Shown: positions 37,576 through 46,556, counted from the first letter of the stretch. The stretch: 64,000 bases of DNA from Streptomyces sp. NBC_00440 (GCF_036014215.1 NZ_CP107921.1:2737501-2801500); one strand, 5' to 3'. Made by a program: numbers and translations. The notes: a model not told the origin generated them from the letters alone.

Positions 37576-37613
37576 GCCCGGCGTGCGGAGACCGTCCTCT
37601 CCGTACGCCGGGC
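37576..37613. terminator. Bidirectional terminator between desD and the hexosaminidase
   Basis: GCCCGGCGTGCGGAG (37576-37590) and CTCCGTACGCCGGGC (37599-37613) pair at 14 of 15 positions around an 8-base loop, between convergent genes. Just upstream, two short strings (TCCACGGCGGTCGT and a CCCGGCGTGC unit) are each repeated twice. Confidence 0.75.
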
Positions 37614-37626
37614 GCACTTCGTGCCG

Positions 37627-39261
37627 CTACTGCTGCGCGGGCCAGTCCACCTGGGGCGACCGGTAGTAGTCGATGCCCAGCGCGTCCCACCGGGGTGCCT
37701 GCGCGGCGAGCCGGGTCCGGTACGCGCCCCAGTCATGGGTGGACTGCGGCGACCAGCCCAGCTCGGCGATCCCGGGGAGCCTCGGGAACGCCATGTAGTC
37801 GATGTCCTCGCTGGTGGTCAGCGTCTCCGACCAGAGCGGCGCCTCGACCCCGATGACCGAACCGGCCGGCGCGCCCGCCAGATAGGTCGCCGGATTCCAG
37901 TCGTACGAACGCTGCACCTCGACCAGACCGGCCCAGGACAGGCCGAGCTTGGTGTCCGCCGTGTACTTCATGTCGAGGTACGCGCGGTCGGCCGGTGAGA
38001 TGACCAGCTTCGTGCCCTTCTTCGCCGCGTCCACGACCTGCGCCCGCTCGGCGGCACCGGTGCCGTCGTACCCCCAGTACTGGGCGACCTCGCCCTTCAC
38101 CGGGGCGGCCGCGGTGATCTGGTGCCAGCCCTCGACCTTCTTGCCGTGCTTGCCGACGATGGCCTTCGCCTTGTCCATGAAGGCGTCGTAGTCGGCCTGG
38201 CTCGTGGAGTGCGCCTCGTCGCCGCCGATGTGCAGATACTGGCCGGGGGTGAGCGCGGCCAGCTCGCGCACCACATCGTCCACGAAGTCGTACGTCACCG
38301 GCTTGGGCACGCACAGCGAACTGAAGCCGACGTCGGTGCCCGTGTAGAGCGGGGGCGCGACGCCGTCGCAGTTCAGCTCGGGGTAGGAGGCCAGGGCCGC
38401 GTTGGTGTGCGAGGGCAGATCGATCTCGGGGATGACCTCCTGGTGGCGCGAGGCCGCGTAGCGCACGATCTCCCGGTAGTCCGCCTGGGTGTAGTAGCCG
38501 CCCTTGCCGCCGCCGACCTCGGTCGAGCCGCCGTACGTGGCCAGTTTCGGCCAGGAGGAGATGGCGATGCGCCAGCCCTGGTCGTCGCTCAGATGCAGAT
38601 GCAGTTTGTTGATCTTGTAGAGCGCCAGCTCATCGATGTACCGCTCGACCTGCTGGACGGTGAAGAAGTGCCGCGAGACATCGAGCATGGCGCCCCGGTA
38701 GGCGTACCGGGGCACATCGGTGACGGTGCCGCCCGCGACCTGCCACGGGCCGGGCTGCCGCCGGTGTGCCTCGACAGCGGCGGGCAGCTGCTGGCGCAGC
38801 GTCTGGACGCCGTGGAAGAGTCCGGCGGCCTTCTCCGCTGTGATCGTGACCCCGTCCGCGGAACTGACCAGCCGGTATCCCTCGTCGCCGAGGCCGTGTT
38901 CACGGGGGCTGAGCGTCAGCGTGATGGCGCCCCGGCCGCCGTGCGAGCCGCCGGTGACCGGCAGCGGGTATCCGGTGGAGGGCCTGAGCAGCCCCGCCAG
39001 ATACGAGCCGACCTGGCGCGCGGCTGCGGAGTCCGCCCGGATGTGCGTCCTGCCGGTGATCGCGTACGGGGCTCCGCCGGCGTGGACGGAGGAGGGCGCG
39101 GGGATGATCGCGCCGAGTGGGCGGACGGTGGGGGCGGCGGACGCGGCGGGGGTGGCGGCCGGGGCCGCGCCGGTGCCGGCGAATCCGGCGGCCGCGACGA
39201 GGAGGAACGTACCGAGAAGCCGGGGCAGGGACCTGGATTCGAGTGTTCTGTGCAGTCTCAC
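37627..39261 (-). CDS. Secreted beta-N-acetylhexosaminidase (GH20)
   Basis: From GTG at 39261 the protein has 544 residues. It begins with a signal peptide (LESRSLPRLLGTFLLVAAAGFAG) and an Ala/Pro-rich spacer, then a GH20b accessory domain (residues 45-180) and the catalytic barrel. The catalytic Asp-Glu pair is in YLHIGGDEAHS near residue 350; LHLHLSDDQGWRI and EIDLPSHTNAAL are also standard. It releases N-acetylglucosamine from chito-oligosaccharides outside the cell. GGAGG lies upstream of the start. A DasR-like site about 90 bases upstream suggests control by amino-sugar availability. It converges on desD. Confidence 0.94.
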   Translation of the reverse strand: MRLHRTLESRSLPRLLGTFLLVAAAGFAGTGAAPAATPAASAAPTVRPLGAIIPAPSSVHAGGAPYAITGRTHIRADSAAARQVGSYLAGLLRPSTGYPLPVTGGSHGGRGAITLTLSPREHGLGDEGYRLVSSADGVTITAEKAAGLFHGVQTLRQQLPAAVEAHRRQPGPWQVAGGTVTDVPRYAYRGAMLDVSRHFFTVQQVERYIDELALYKINKLHLHLSDDQGWRIAISSWPKLATYGGSTEVGGGKGGYYTQADYREIVRYAASRHQEVIPEIDLPSHTNAALASYPELNCDGVAPPLYTGTDVGFSSLCVPKPVTYDFVDDVVRELAALTPGQYLHIGGDEAHSTSQADYDAFMDKAKAIVGKHGKKVEGWHQITAAAPVKGEVAQYWGYDGTGAAERAQVVDAAKKGTKLVISPADRAYLDMKYTADTKLGLSWAGLVEVQRSYDWNPATYLAGAPAGSVIGVEAPLWSETLTTSEDIDYMAFPRLPGIAELGWSPQSTHDWGAYRTRLAAQAPRWDALGIDYYRSPQVDWPAQQ

Positions 39262-39348
39262 AAGCGGATTCCCTCCGGAGGGGCTCGCAACTGTGGTGCT
39301 GGGCAGCCGAACGTGCCCCATGGGTATCGCGGGCCCCCCGGAAGGGTC

Positions 39349-39364
39349 AAGGGTATAGACCACT
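39349..39364. promoter_or_regulatory. DasR-responsive element (dre-like site)
   Basis: AAGGGTATAGACCACT matches the known dre consensus ACTGGTCTAGACCACT at 13 of 16 positions, with a perfect right half. It lies 88-103 bases before the hexosaminidase start, where a DasR repressor site would be expected. Confidence 0.75.
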
Positions 39365-39478
39365 CCGGATCTCCCTCGCGACCGGAACGACGGAATCCGA
39401 AGCAGCCCAGTCGCCCCCATCTGCCCGAAAACGGGCAGAAATATTGCGTACGACCTCGCATCACTCCAATATCAACGG

Positions 39479-39757
39479 ATGGCCGCATCATCCCGCCCGT
39501 CGTACGACGACCTCATCGACCACCTGGTGCGCAGCTCTGCCCTCCAGCGCGGCGAAGCAGCCCGGGTGGTCCTCGATGTGCTGGCCTACTTCGACGAGAC
39601 GACGGAGGAGTTCGTCCGCAGGCGCCACCGCGAGCTACAGGCCCGCGGACAGACAAACCCGGATATTTTTCAACAGATCTCGGACGAGCTGCCTCATCGT
39701 GCAGTGGCACCGCCCGAGCTCTCCCTGCGGCAGCTGCGCCGCATGATCTACGGCTAG
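39479..39757 (+). CDS. Conserved small protein upstream of glmS
   Basis: The 92-residue protein (MAASSRPSYDDLIDHLVRSSALQRGEAARVVLDVLAYFDE...) is predicted to be entirely helical and charged, without membrane segment or signal. I know similar short proteins beside glmS in other Streptomyces, but no function. Its stop lies 15 bases before the glmS ATG and the glmS ribosome-binding site (AAGGAG) sits in that gap, so the two are co-transcribed. The N-terminal half loosely resembles DNA-binding HU-type helices, too weakly to name. Confidence 0.8.
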   Translation: MAASSRPSYDDLIDHLVRSSALQRGEAARVVLDVLAYFDETTEEFVRRRHRELQARGQTNPDIFQQISDELPHRAVAPPELSLRQLRRMIYG

Positions 39758-39772
39758 GAACCAAGGAGCGAT

Positions 39773-41590
39773 ATGTGCGGAATCGTCGGGTACATCGGCA
39801 GGCGTGACGTGGCCCCGCTGCTGCTGGAAGGGCTGCAGCGGCTGGAGTACCGGGGGTACGACTCCTCGGGCATCGTCATCTCCTCGCCCAAGTCCGCCGC
39901 GCTGAAGATGGTCAAGGCGAAGGGCCGCGTCCGCGAGCTGGAGGCCCGGGTACCCAAGCGGTTCGCGGGCACCACCGGTATCGCCCACACCCGCTGGGCC
40001 ACCCACGGCGCCCCCAGCGACCTGAACGCCCACCCGCACCTGGACGCGGGGAACAAGGTCGCCGTCGTCCACAACGGCATCATCGACAACGCGTCCGACC
40101 TGCGCACCCGGCTCAACGCCGACGGTGTGGAGTTCCTCTCCGAGACCGACACCGAGGTCCTCACCCACCTCATCGCCCGCTCGCCGGCCGCGACGCTGGA
40201 GGAGAAGGTCCGCGAGGCCCTGCGGCTGATCGAGGGCACGTACGGTGTCGCCGTCATGCACGCGGACTTCCCGGACCGCATCGTCGTCGCCCGCAACGGT
40301 TCGCCCGTCGTCCTGGGCATCGGCGAGAAGGAGATGTTCGTCGCGTCCGACGTGGCGGCCCTCGTCTCGCACACCCGCCAGGTCGTCACGCTGGACGACG
40401 GCGAGATGGCCACCCTCAAGGCCGACGACTTCCGTACGTACACGACCGAGGGCTCCACCACCTCGTCGACGCCGACCACCGTGGAGTGGGAGGCCGAGTC
40501 GTACGACATGGGCGGCCACGACACGTATATGCACAAGGAGATCTCCGAGCAGGCCGAGGCGGTGGACCGGGTGCTGCGCGGCCGGATCGACGACCGCTTC
40601 TCCACCGTGCACCTGGGCGGCCTGAACCTGGACGCCCGGGACGCGCGGGGCGTGCGCCGGGTGAAGATCCTGGGCTGCGGCACCTCGTACCACGCGGGCC
40701 AGATGGGTGCCCAGCTGATCGAGGAGCTGGCCCGCATCCCCGCGGACGCCGAGCCCGCGTCGGAGTTCCGCTACCGCAATCCGGTGGTGGACCCCGACAC
40801 CCTGTATGTCGCCGTGTCGCAGTCCGGTGAGACGTACGACGTGCTGGCAGCCGTGCAGGAACTCAAGCGCAAGGGCGCGCGGGTGCTGGGCGTGGTGAAC
40901 GTCGTCGGCTCGGCCATCGCGCGCGAGACCGACGGCGGGGTCTATGTGCACGCGGGCCCGGAGGTCTGCGTCGTCTCGACCAAGTGCTTCACCAACACGG
41001 TGGTCTCGTTCGCGCTGCTCGCGCTCCATCTGGGCCGGATCCGCGACCTGTCGGTCTCCGACGGCAAGCGGATCATCGCGGGGCTGCGGAAGCTGCCCGG
41101 CCAGATCGCCGAGATCCTGGACCGGGAGGCCGAGATCGAGAAGCTGGCCGTCGAGTACGCGGACGCCAGGTCGATGATGTTCATCGGGCGGGTGCGCGGC
41201 TATCCGGTGGCACGGGAGGCCTCCCTGAAGCTCAAGGAGGTCTCGTACATCCACGCCGAGGCGTATCCGGCGTCGGAACTGAAGCACGGGCCGCTCGCGC
41301 TGATCGAGCCCGCGATGCCGACGGTCGCGATCGTGCCCGACGACGATCTGCTGGAGAAGAACCGGGCGGCGCTGGAGGAGATCAAGGCGCGCGACGGGCG
41401 CATCCTCGCGGTCGCGCACCAGGAGCAGCCGAAGGCCGACCACACGATCGTGGTACCCAAGAACGAGGACGAGCTGGACCCGATCCTGATGGGCATCCCG
41501 CTGCAACTGCTCGCCTACCACACGGCGTTGTCCCTGGGCCGGGACATCGACAAGCCGCGCAACCTGGCGAAGTCCGTCACGGTCGAGTAG
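39773..41590 (+). CDS. glmS: Glutamine--fructose-6-phosphate aminotransferase GlmS
   Basis: The 605-residue enzyme makes glucosamine-6-phosphate for cell-wall synthesis. Cys-1 after the initiator Met is the glutaminase nucleophile (MCGIVGYIGRRDVAPLLLEGLQRLEYRGYDSSG). The isomerase half has two SIS domains (LGCGTSYHAGQMGAQLIEELAR near residue 300 and SMMFIGRVRGYPVAREASLKLKEVSYIHAEAYPASELKHGP near residue 465). It ends with the conserved DIDKPRNLAKSVTVE. AAGGAG precedes the start. The neighbouring hexosaminidase feeds the same amino-sugar pool. No ribozyme-like glmS leader is visible. Confidence 0.97.
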   Translation: MCGIVGYIGRRDVAPLLLEGLQRLEYRGYDSSGIVISSPKSAALKMVKAKGRVRELEARVPKRFAGTTGIAHTRWATHGAPSDLNAHPHLDAGNKVAVVHNGIIDNASDLRTRLNADGVEFLSETDTEVLTHLIARSPAATLEEKVREALRLIEGTYGVAVMHADFPDRIVVARNGSPVVLGIGEKEMFVASDVAALVSHTRQVVTLDDGEMATLKADDFRTYTTEGSTTSSTPTTVEWEAESYDMGGHDTYMHKEISEQAEAVDRVLRGRIDDRFSTVHLGGLNLDARDARGVRRVKILGCGTSYHAGQMGAQLIEELARIPADAEPASEFRYRNPVVDPDTLYVAVSQSGETYDVLAAVQELKRKGARVLGVVNVVGSAIARETDGGVYVHAGPEVCVVSTKCFTNTVVSFALLALHLGRIRDLSVSDGKRIIAGLRKLPGQIAEILDREAEIEKLAVEYADARSMMFIGRVRGYPVAREASLKLKEVSYIHAEAYPASELKHGPLALIEPAMPTVAIVPDDDLLEKNRAALEEIKARDGRILAVAHQEQPKADHTIVVPKNEDELDPILMGIPLQLLAYHTALSLGRDIDKPRNLAKSVTVE

Positions 41591-41722
41591 CCGCCCGCAC
41601 CACGGCCGTCCCGGCTGCTCCCGGTGGCAAGCGCCCCGGGGGCAGCCGGTGTTGCTCGGCGCCGATGTGGCCCCGATGACCGGGCGGGCAGCCGGGCGAG
41701 GGTTACGGGATGACGGGCCGGG

Positions 41723-42244
41723 TTACGGGATGACGATGACGGGCCGCTGGGCGCGCCGTGCGAGGCGCCCGGCCACCGAGCCGAAGATCCGCCCGACGAT
41801 GCCGTGCGTCGAGCCGACGACGATCGCGTTCGCCGAGTACTCCCGTCCGACCTCCTCCAGCTCGTAGCAGATGTCGCCGCCGCGCTCCACGAGGATCCAG
41901 GGCACGTCGGCGAGATAGTCAGCGCAGGCCAGTTCGAGGCCGAGCACTTCGGTCCTGTGGTCCGGCACGTCCACGAAGACAGGGGGCTCGCAGCCCGCCC
42001 AGACCGTGGTCGGCAGCCGGTTGGCGACATGGACGATGATCAGGCCTGAGCCCAGTCGTACGGCCATGCCGATGGCATAGGCGAGCGCCCGCTCACTGGA
42101 GGTCGAGCCGTCGAAGCCGACGACCACCCCGTGTCTGAAAGCGGGATCACATGCGTGACGTGGTTGATCCGCCGCATGGAGTTCGGCCGATGGATCGGCG
42201 ATCTGCCTGCGGTCCGCGGGTTCGGAAAATTCGTAACCGGCCAT
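41723..42244 (-). CDS. Universal stress protein (UspA family)
   Basis: The 173-residue protein has a single Usp domain: VVVGFDGSTSSERALAYAIGMAVRLGSGLIIVHV near residue 40 and the nucleotide-binding segment VVGSTHGIVGRIFGSVAGRLARRAQRPVIVIP at the C-terminus. Such proteins bind ATP in many bacteria and help survive stress. The first 35 residues are a non-conserved extension. A 17-base duplication around the stop codon (two GGGTTACGGGATGACG-like copies near 41699-41735) repeats the end of the gene. It stands alone on the minus strand between glmS and adpA. Confidence 0.92.
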   Translation of the reverse strand: MAGYEFSEPADRRQIADPSAELHAADQPRHACDPAFRHGVVVGFDGSTSSERALAYAIGMAVRLGSGLIIVHVANRLPTTVWAGCEPPVFVDVPDHRTEVLGLELACADYLADVPWILVERGGDICYELEEVGREYSANAIVVGSTHGIVGRIFGSVAGRLARRAQRPVIVIP

Positions 42245-43098
42245 CGGTGTCTCGGCGAAGAAGTTCCTCTTGGGAGGGAACGGCAGTTGACGGTGGAGCG
42301 TGTCCGGCGGAGCTGTGTCCGGGAATCATCTTCCCAAGCCCATACCCTCCAGAGTACGGCGACACTCCTCTCCTGCCCACTGCCCGCCGATCCAGTCCGG
42401 CGTTCCACGGAGCATGCCCGAGCAGGCCGGTAAATGGCAATGCCTGGTGGTATCTACAGCTTCCCGCCCGGGCCCCTGCATCGGGAACCGACCGCCGGAC
42501 GCATTCCGTCCGCAACTCCTCCGCGCGGTCGGCACACCTCCCGGACACCGGCCCGTCACCCGCCCGCCACCCGTCACGCAGGCGGGGGGGGCGTACGGCC
42601 GCCGCCCGTCCGCCGTTCGCCCGCCGCGCGGGCCCGGCGTACCGGGAGCGCACAGGATGCGGTGGCAGTCTGAGAAGCGCACGCCGGTCCACTGACTGAA
42701 TCCCACCCGCGCGCCCGATCGTTTTCAGCCAACTTATGTGACCTACCCCGACCTTGGCGGAACGATACGTCAACCCCCGTGCCACCAGGGAAGAAAGGAC
42801 CAACAGCGGCTCACGCACCCTACTGGGACGGGCCATGCGTGGGCTGCCCACTTCCCTGGGGGCTTCCTGAGTGAAACGCTTCCTGATCGAATGCTTCGCG
42901 CCAAGTTGCCATGTCGACATAACGCCGTCAGTCGAACTTGTCACGCCGGCAGCACGGGACACAGTAGATTCGATCTTGGGTAAGAGGGCGGGGGGATCTC
43001 GTGCTGGACCGAGGGGCTGTGACGATTAAAAGCAGTTTGCAGGAGCGACAGTCCCGACAGGATCAGGGAGCCGTGAGCACCGAGGGGGGCTTAGCACC
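42245..43098. other. Long regulatory region upstream of adpA
   Basis: This 854-base gap has no believable gene; frames on both strands are short and of shadow composition. GC falls noticeably in 42715-43050, as expected for promoter DNA. adpA is known in other Streptomyces to have a long, heavily regulated upstream region, so the gap probably carries its promoter, leader and binding sites. A 10-bp palindrome ATGTCGACAT lies at 42911-42920. The adpA ribosome-binding site GAGGGGGG is near 43081-43089. Confidence 0.6.
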
Positions 43099-44313
43099 AT
43101 GAGTCAGGGCCAGGACTCCACCACCGTGGCGGAGACCGCAAGAAAGCTCTCCGGGCGCCGCCGCAAGGAGATCGTCTCGGTACTGCTCTTCAGCGGCGGG
43201 CCCATATTCGAGAGCTCGATTCCGCTCTCCGTCTTCGGCATCGACCGGCAGGACGCCGGAGTGCCCCGCTACCGGCTGCTGGTGAGCGCAGGCGAGGAAG
43301 GCCCGCTGCGCACCACGGGCGGGCTGGAACTCACGGCGCCGTACGGCCTGGAGGCCATCAGCAGGGCCGGCACCGTCGTCGTCCCGGCGTGGCGGTCGAT
43401 CACCTCGCCGCCGCCGCCCGAGGCGCTGGACGCGCTGCGCCGGGCCCATGAGGAGGGCGCACGCATCGTCGGGCTGTGCACCGGCGCCTTCGTGCTGGCC
43501 GCCGCAGGACTGCTGGACGGCAGGCCCGCGACCACACACTGGATGTACGCGCCGACGCTCGCGAAGCGCTATCCGTCGGTCCATGTGGACCCGCGTGAGC
43601 TCTTCGTCGACGACGGCGATGTCCTGACGTCGGCCGGGACCGCCGCGGGAATCGATCTGTGCCTGCACATCGTGCGGACGGACCACGGCGCGGACGCGGC
43701 GGGAGCGCTGGCCAGGCGGCTGGTGGTCCCCCCGCGCAGAAGCGGCGGCCAGGAGCGCTACCTCGACAGGTCTTTACCGGAGGAAATCGGCTCCGATCCC
43801 CTCGCGGAGGTCGTCGCCTGGGCGCTGGAGCACCTCCATGAGCAGTTCGACGTGGAGACCCTGGCGGCCCGCGCGTACATGAGCCGCCGGACGTTCGACC
43901 GCCGGTTCCGCTCACTGACCGGCAGCGCGCCGCTCCAGTGGCTGATCACGCAGCGGGTGCTCCAGGCGCAGCGCCTCCTGGAGACATCGGACTACTCGGT
44001 GGACGAGGTCGCGGGCCGCTGCGGCTTCCGTTCGCCGGTCGCGCTGCGCGGCCACTTCCGGCGCCAGCTGGGCTCGTCGCCTGCCGCGTACCGGACGGCG
44101 TACCGGGCCCGCAGGCCGCAGGGGGCCGAGCCCGTACCGGCCGCCCCGGCGGCGGACGGCGTCCCGCAGTCCCGCCGCACCCCGGCACCGGGCGGCACCC
44201 AGCCCCCGGCACCGCCGCAGGGCTCCCCCGCCCTGTCCGAACCGGGAAAGCCGGGCTCGGACACGTACGCCCCGGGCCGCCCGACGGTCCCCGGGCAGCG
44301 GAGCGCGACGTAG
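43099..44313 (+). CDS. adpA: AdpA, AraC/GlxA-type global developmental regulator
   Basis: The 404-residue protein joins a DJ-1/PfpI-like dimerisation domain (IFESSIPLSVFGIDRQDAGVPRYRLLVSAGEEGP..., residues 25-210) to an AraC DNA-binding domain (LAARAYMSRRTFDRRFRSLTGSAPLQWL and VDEVAGRCGFRSPVALRGHFRRQLG, residues 250-335), plus a Pro-rich tail. AdpA controls hundreds of genes for aerial growth and secondary metabolism. Codon 226 (43774-43776), in the linker segment DRSLPEE, is TTA, the rare leucine codon that makes adpA translation depend on the bldA tRNA in other Streptomyces. It is followed by a terminator and ornA, the order known from the genus. Confidence 0.96.
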   Translation: MSQGQDSTTVAETARKLSGRRRKEIVSVLLFSGGPIFESSIPLSVFGIDRQDAGVPRYRLLVSAGEEGPLRTTGGLELTAPYGLEAISRAGTVVVPAWRSITSPPPPEALDALRRAHEEGARIVGLCTGAFVLAAAGLLDGRPATTHWMYAPTLAKRYPSVHVDPRELFVDDGDVLTSAGTAAGIDLCLHIVRTDHGADAAGALARRLVVPPRRSGGQERYLDRSLPEEIGSDPLAEVVAWALEHLHEQFDVETLAARAYMSRRTFDRRFRSLTGSAPLQWLITQRVLQAQRLLETSDYSVDEVAGRCGFRSPVALRGHFRRQLGSSPAAYRTAYRARRPQGAEPVPAAPAADGVPQSRRTPAPGGTQPPAPPQGSPALSEPGKPGSDTYAPGRPTVPGQRSAT

Positions 44314-44323
44314 GAATGCCTGC

Positions 44324-44351
44324 GGGGGCCGGGTCTCAGGGCCCGGCCCCC
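44324..44351 (+). terminator. Terminator hairpin after adpA
   Basis: GGGGGCCGGG (44324-44333) pairs perfectly with CCCGGCCCCC (44342-44351) around an 8-base loop, eleven bases after the adpA stop. Confidence 0.75.
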
Positions 44352-44408
44352 CGGCTCCGTCAGGCGCGAGCGCCGACCGGTCCCGCCGACCGGTCTAAGG
44401 TAGGGCGT

Positions 44409-45011
44409 ATGAACGATCGCATGGTGTGGATCGACTGCGAGATGACCGGGCTCTCGTTGACGGACGACGCACTCATTGAGGTGGCCGCACTGGTCACCGA
44501 CTCGGAGCTGAACGTGCTCGGCGAAGGCGTGGACATCGTGATCCGCCCGCCCGCCGAGGCACTGGAGACCATGCCCGACGTGGTGCGGAAGATGCACACC
44601 TCATCCGGCCTGCTCGACGAACTGGACGGCGGCACCACGCTGGCCGACGCCGAGGAACAGGTGCTGGCGTACGTACGCGAGCACGTGAAGGAGCCGGGCA
44701 AGGCACCGCTCTGCGGGAATTCGGTCGGCACCGACCGGGGCTTCCTGCTGCGCGACATGAAGGACCTTGAGGGCTACCTCCACTACCGGATCGTGGACGT
44801 CTCGTCGATCAAGGAGCTGTCCCGCCGCTGGTATCCGCGCGCCTACTTCAACAGCCCGGAGAAGAACGGCAACCACCGGGCGCTGGCGGACATCCGTGAG
44901 TCGATCGCGGAGCTGCGCTACTACCGGGAGGCCGTCTTCGTACCGCAGCCCGGTCCGGACTCGGACACCGCGAAGAAGATCGCGGCCAAGTACGTCCTGC
45001 CTGCGGATTAG
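44409..45011 (+). CDS. ornA: Oligoribonuclease
   Basis: The 200-residue 3'-5' exonuclease degrades 2-5-nucleotide RNAs and linear di-GMP (pGpG) in the cytosol. DEDDh catalytic motifs are in place: VWIDCEMTGLS (D, E) near residue 6, GNSVGTDRGFL (D) near residue 103, and NHRALADIRESI (H, D) near residue 155. Length equals the family norm. Its position directly after adpA is conserved in Streptomyces. ATG at 44409 gives the family N-terminus. Confidence 0.97.
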   Translation: MNDRMVWIDCEMTGLSLTDDALIEVAALVTDSELNVLGEGVDIVIRPPAEALETMPDVVRKMHTSSGLLDELDGGTTLADAEEQVLAYVREHVKEPGKAPLCGNSVGTDRGFLLRDMKDLEGYLHYRIVDVSSIKELSRRWYPRAYFNSPEKNGNHRALADIRESIAELRYYREAVFVPQPGPDSDTAKKIAAKYVLPAD

Positions 45012-45124
45012 ACCGCTGGGGGCGATCCGGGAGGACTGCCGGAGACCCGCCCGAAAGGCGGGAGCGAGCACCCTCCCGGACCCTGTACACTTTTTCTCGG
45101 CCGGTCGGAAACGACAAGGTCGTG

Positions 45125-45197
45125 GTGGGTATAGCTCAGACGGTAGAGCACCTGGTTGTGGTCCAGGATGTCGCGGGTTCGAGTCCCGTTACTCACC
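45125..45197 (+). tRNA. tRNA-His (anticodon GTG)
   Basis: The sequence folds as a cloverleaf: acceptor GTGGGTA with TACTCAC, D-arm AGCTCAGACGGTAGAGC, anticodon stem CCTGG/CCAGG with loop TTGTGGT giving anticodon GTG (45158-45160), and T-arm CGGGTTCGAGTCCCG. The base before the acceptor is G (45124) and the base after is C (45197), the extra G-1:C73 pair typical of histidine tRNA. CCA is not encoded. A strong terminator follows. Confidence 0.97.
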
Positions 45198-45207
45198 CTC
45201 TCCAGGA

Positions 45208-45241
45208 AGCCCCTGATCTGCGGAAACGCTGATCAGGGGCT
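45208..45241 (+). terminator. Terminator after tRNA-His
   Basis: AGCCCCTGATC (45208-45218) pairs perfectly with GATCAGGGGCT (45231-45241), followed by CCTTTCGTTCC, a good intrinsic terminator. Confidence 0.9.
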
Positions 45242-45378
45242 CCTTTCGTTCCTGAATCCGGCTGAACCGTGGCAGGCCGGACCGTGGCCGGACACGGCGG
45301 GATCTTCATTCTGAGCATTCTGAGCACGGGGGCTGTGCGGTGACCGCGACTGCGACCGCGAGGTGAAGGTAAACCCCG

Positions 45379-46428
45379 CTACGAGCTGAGCCGTGGCACC
45401 AGGTCCGTCGGGAGCACCAGTTGGGTCTGCTCCGCGGCGGCCGTCCCCGGCGACCGGTGCACCTCGATCTCCGAGAGCAGCAGCCGGGCCATGGCGCGGC
45501 CCATCTCCTCGATCGGCTGTCGCACGCTCGTCAGCGGCGGGTCCATATGACGGGCGATCACCGAGTCGTCGAAGCCGACCAGGGCCACGTCGTCGGGCAC
45601 CCGCAGACCGCGCTCACGCAGCACCTGGCGGGCGCCGGCCGCCATCACGTCGGACGCGGCGAAGACCGCGTCCAGGTCGGGGCGGCGGTCGAGCAGCAGC
45701 TCCATCGCCCGGCGGCCGCTCTCCTCGGAGAAGTCGCCCTGCGCGACGAGCGCTTCGTCGCCGTCGGTGCCCGCCGCGGCGACGGCCTTGCGGTAGCCGT
45801 CGAGGCGGCACTGCGCGGCGTATATGTCGAACGGCCCGGTGATCGTCGCGATCCTGCGCCGCCCCCGCGCGACCAGGTGTCCGACGGCGCCGCGCGCACC
45901 CTGGTAGTTGTCCGAGTCGACCGAGGGAAGCGTCTCGTGGCCGGAGCGCCGACCGCTCACCACGGCCGGGATGTCGAGCTGCTGGAGCAGGTCGGGCAGC
46001 GGGTCGTCGGCGTGTACGGAGACGAGCAGTACCCCGTCCACCCGGTGCGCCGCCAGATACTGGGCGAGCCGGTCGCGTTCACGGTCGCTGCCGACCAGCG
46101 TGAGCAGCAGTTGCATCTCGGTGTCGGCGAGAGCGGCGCCGACGCCCCGGACGATGTCCGAGAAGTACGGCTCGGCGAAGAAGCGGGTCTCCGGCTCCGG
46201 GACGACAAGGGCGATGGCGTCCGTACGGTTCCCGGCAAGCGCGCGGGCCGCCCGGTTGGGCACGTACCCCAGCTCGGCGACCGCGGCTTCGACGGCTTCG
46301 CGGGTGCGGCTGCTGACCCGGGGAGAGCCATTGATGACCCGGGAGGCGGTGCCGCGTCCGACCCCGGCCCGTGCCGCGACCTCTTCGAGCGTGGGCCGCC
46401 CGCCGCTCCGTACTCGCGCTGCCGCCAT
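45379..46428 (-). CDS. cebR: CebR, LacI-family repressor of cellobiose genes
   Basis: The 349-residue regulator has the LacI head (PTLEEVAARAGVGRGTASRVINGSPRVSSRTREAVEAAVAELGYVPNRAARALAG, residues 12-66) and a sugar-binding-type sensor domain ending in LTSVRQPIEEMGRAMARLLLSEIE. It is identified as CebR by the adjacent GH1 beta-glucosidase and cellobiose-type ABC genes and by three copies of the known CebR palindrome TGGGAGCGCTCCCA before cebR, bglC and cebE. Cello-oligosaccharides relieve its repression in characterised Streptomyces. One of the boxes lies 115 bases upstream of its own start, implying autoregulation. Confidence 0.93.
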   Translation of the reverse strand: MAAARVRSGGRPTLEEVAARAGVGRGTASRVINGSPRVSSRTREAVEAAVAELGYVPNRAARALAGNRTDAIALVVPEPETRFFAEPYFSDIVRGVGAALADTEMQLLLTLVGSDRERDRLAQYLAAHRVDGVLLVSVHADDPLPDLLQQLDIPAVVSGRRSGHETLPSVDSDNYQGARGAVGHLVARGRRRIATITGPFDIYAAQCRLDGYRKAVAAAGTDGDEALVAQGDFSEESGRRAMELLLDRRPDLDAVFAASDVMAAGARQVLRERGLRVPDDVALVGFDDSVIARHMDPPLTSVRQPIEEMGRAMARLLLSEIEVHRSPGTAAAEQTQLVLPTDLVPRLSS

Positions 46429-46542
46429 GGCTGCCTCCCGTTCGCGGTCAATTTCTCACATGTCGGATAACCGGACCAAGTCCGGTCACCGGCTCCTCGA
46501 CACGCTCGGGGGTGGGCCCGTCCCGTACGCGAGCGCCACTGA

Positions 46543-46556
46543 TGGGAGCGCTCCCA
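46543..46556. promoter_or_regulatory. CebR operator before cebR
   Basis: TGGGAGCGCTCCCA is a perfect 14-bp palindrome identical to the CebR box known from other Streptomyces, in the cebR promoter region. Confidence 0.93.

Noticed and set aside
42911..42920. ATGTCGACAT palindrome as a butyrolactone-receptor operator before adpA
   Set aside because: Ten bases only and without the flanking sequence expected for such operators; could be chance.
42938..42970. TTGTCA ... TAGATT as the adpA promoter
   Set aside because: The spacer would be 21 bases, too long for a normal sigma-70-type promoter.
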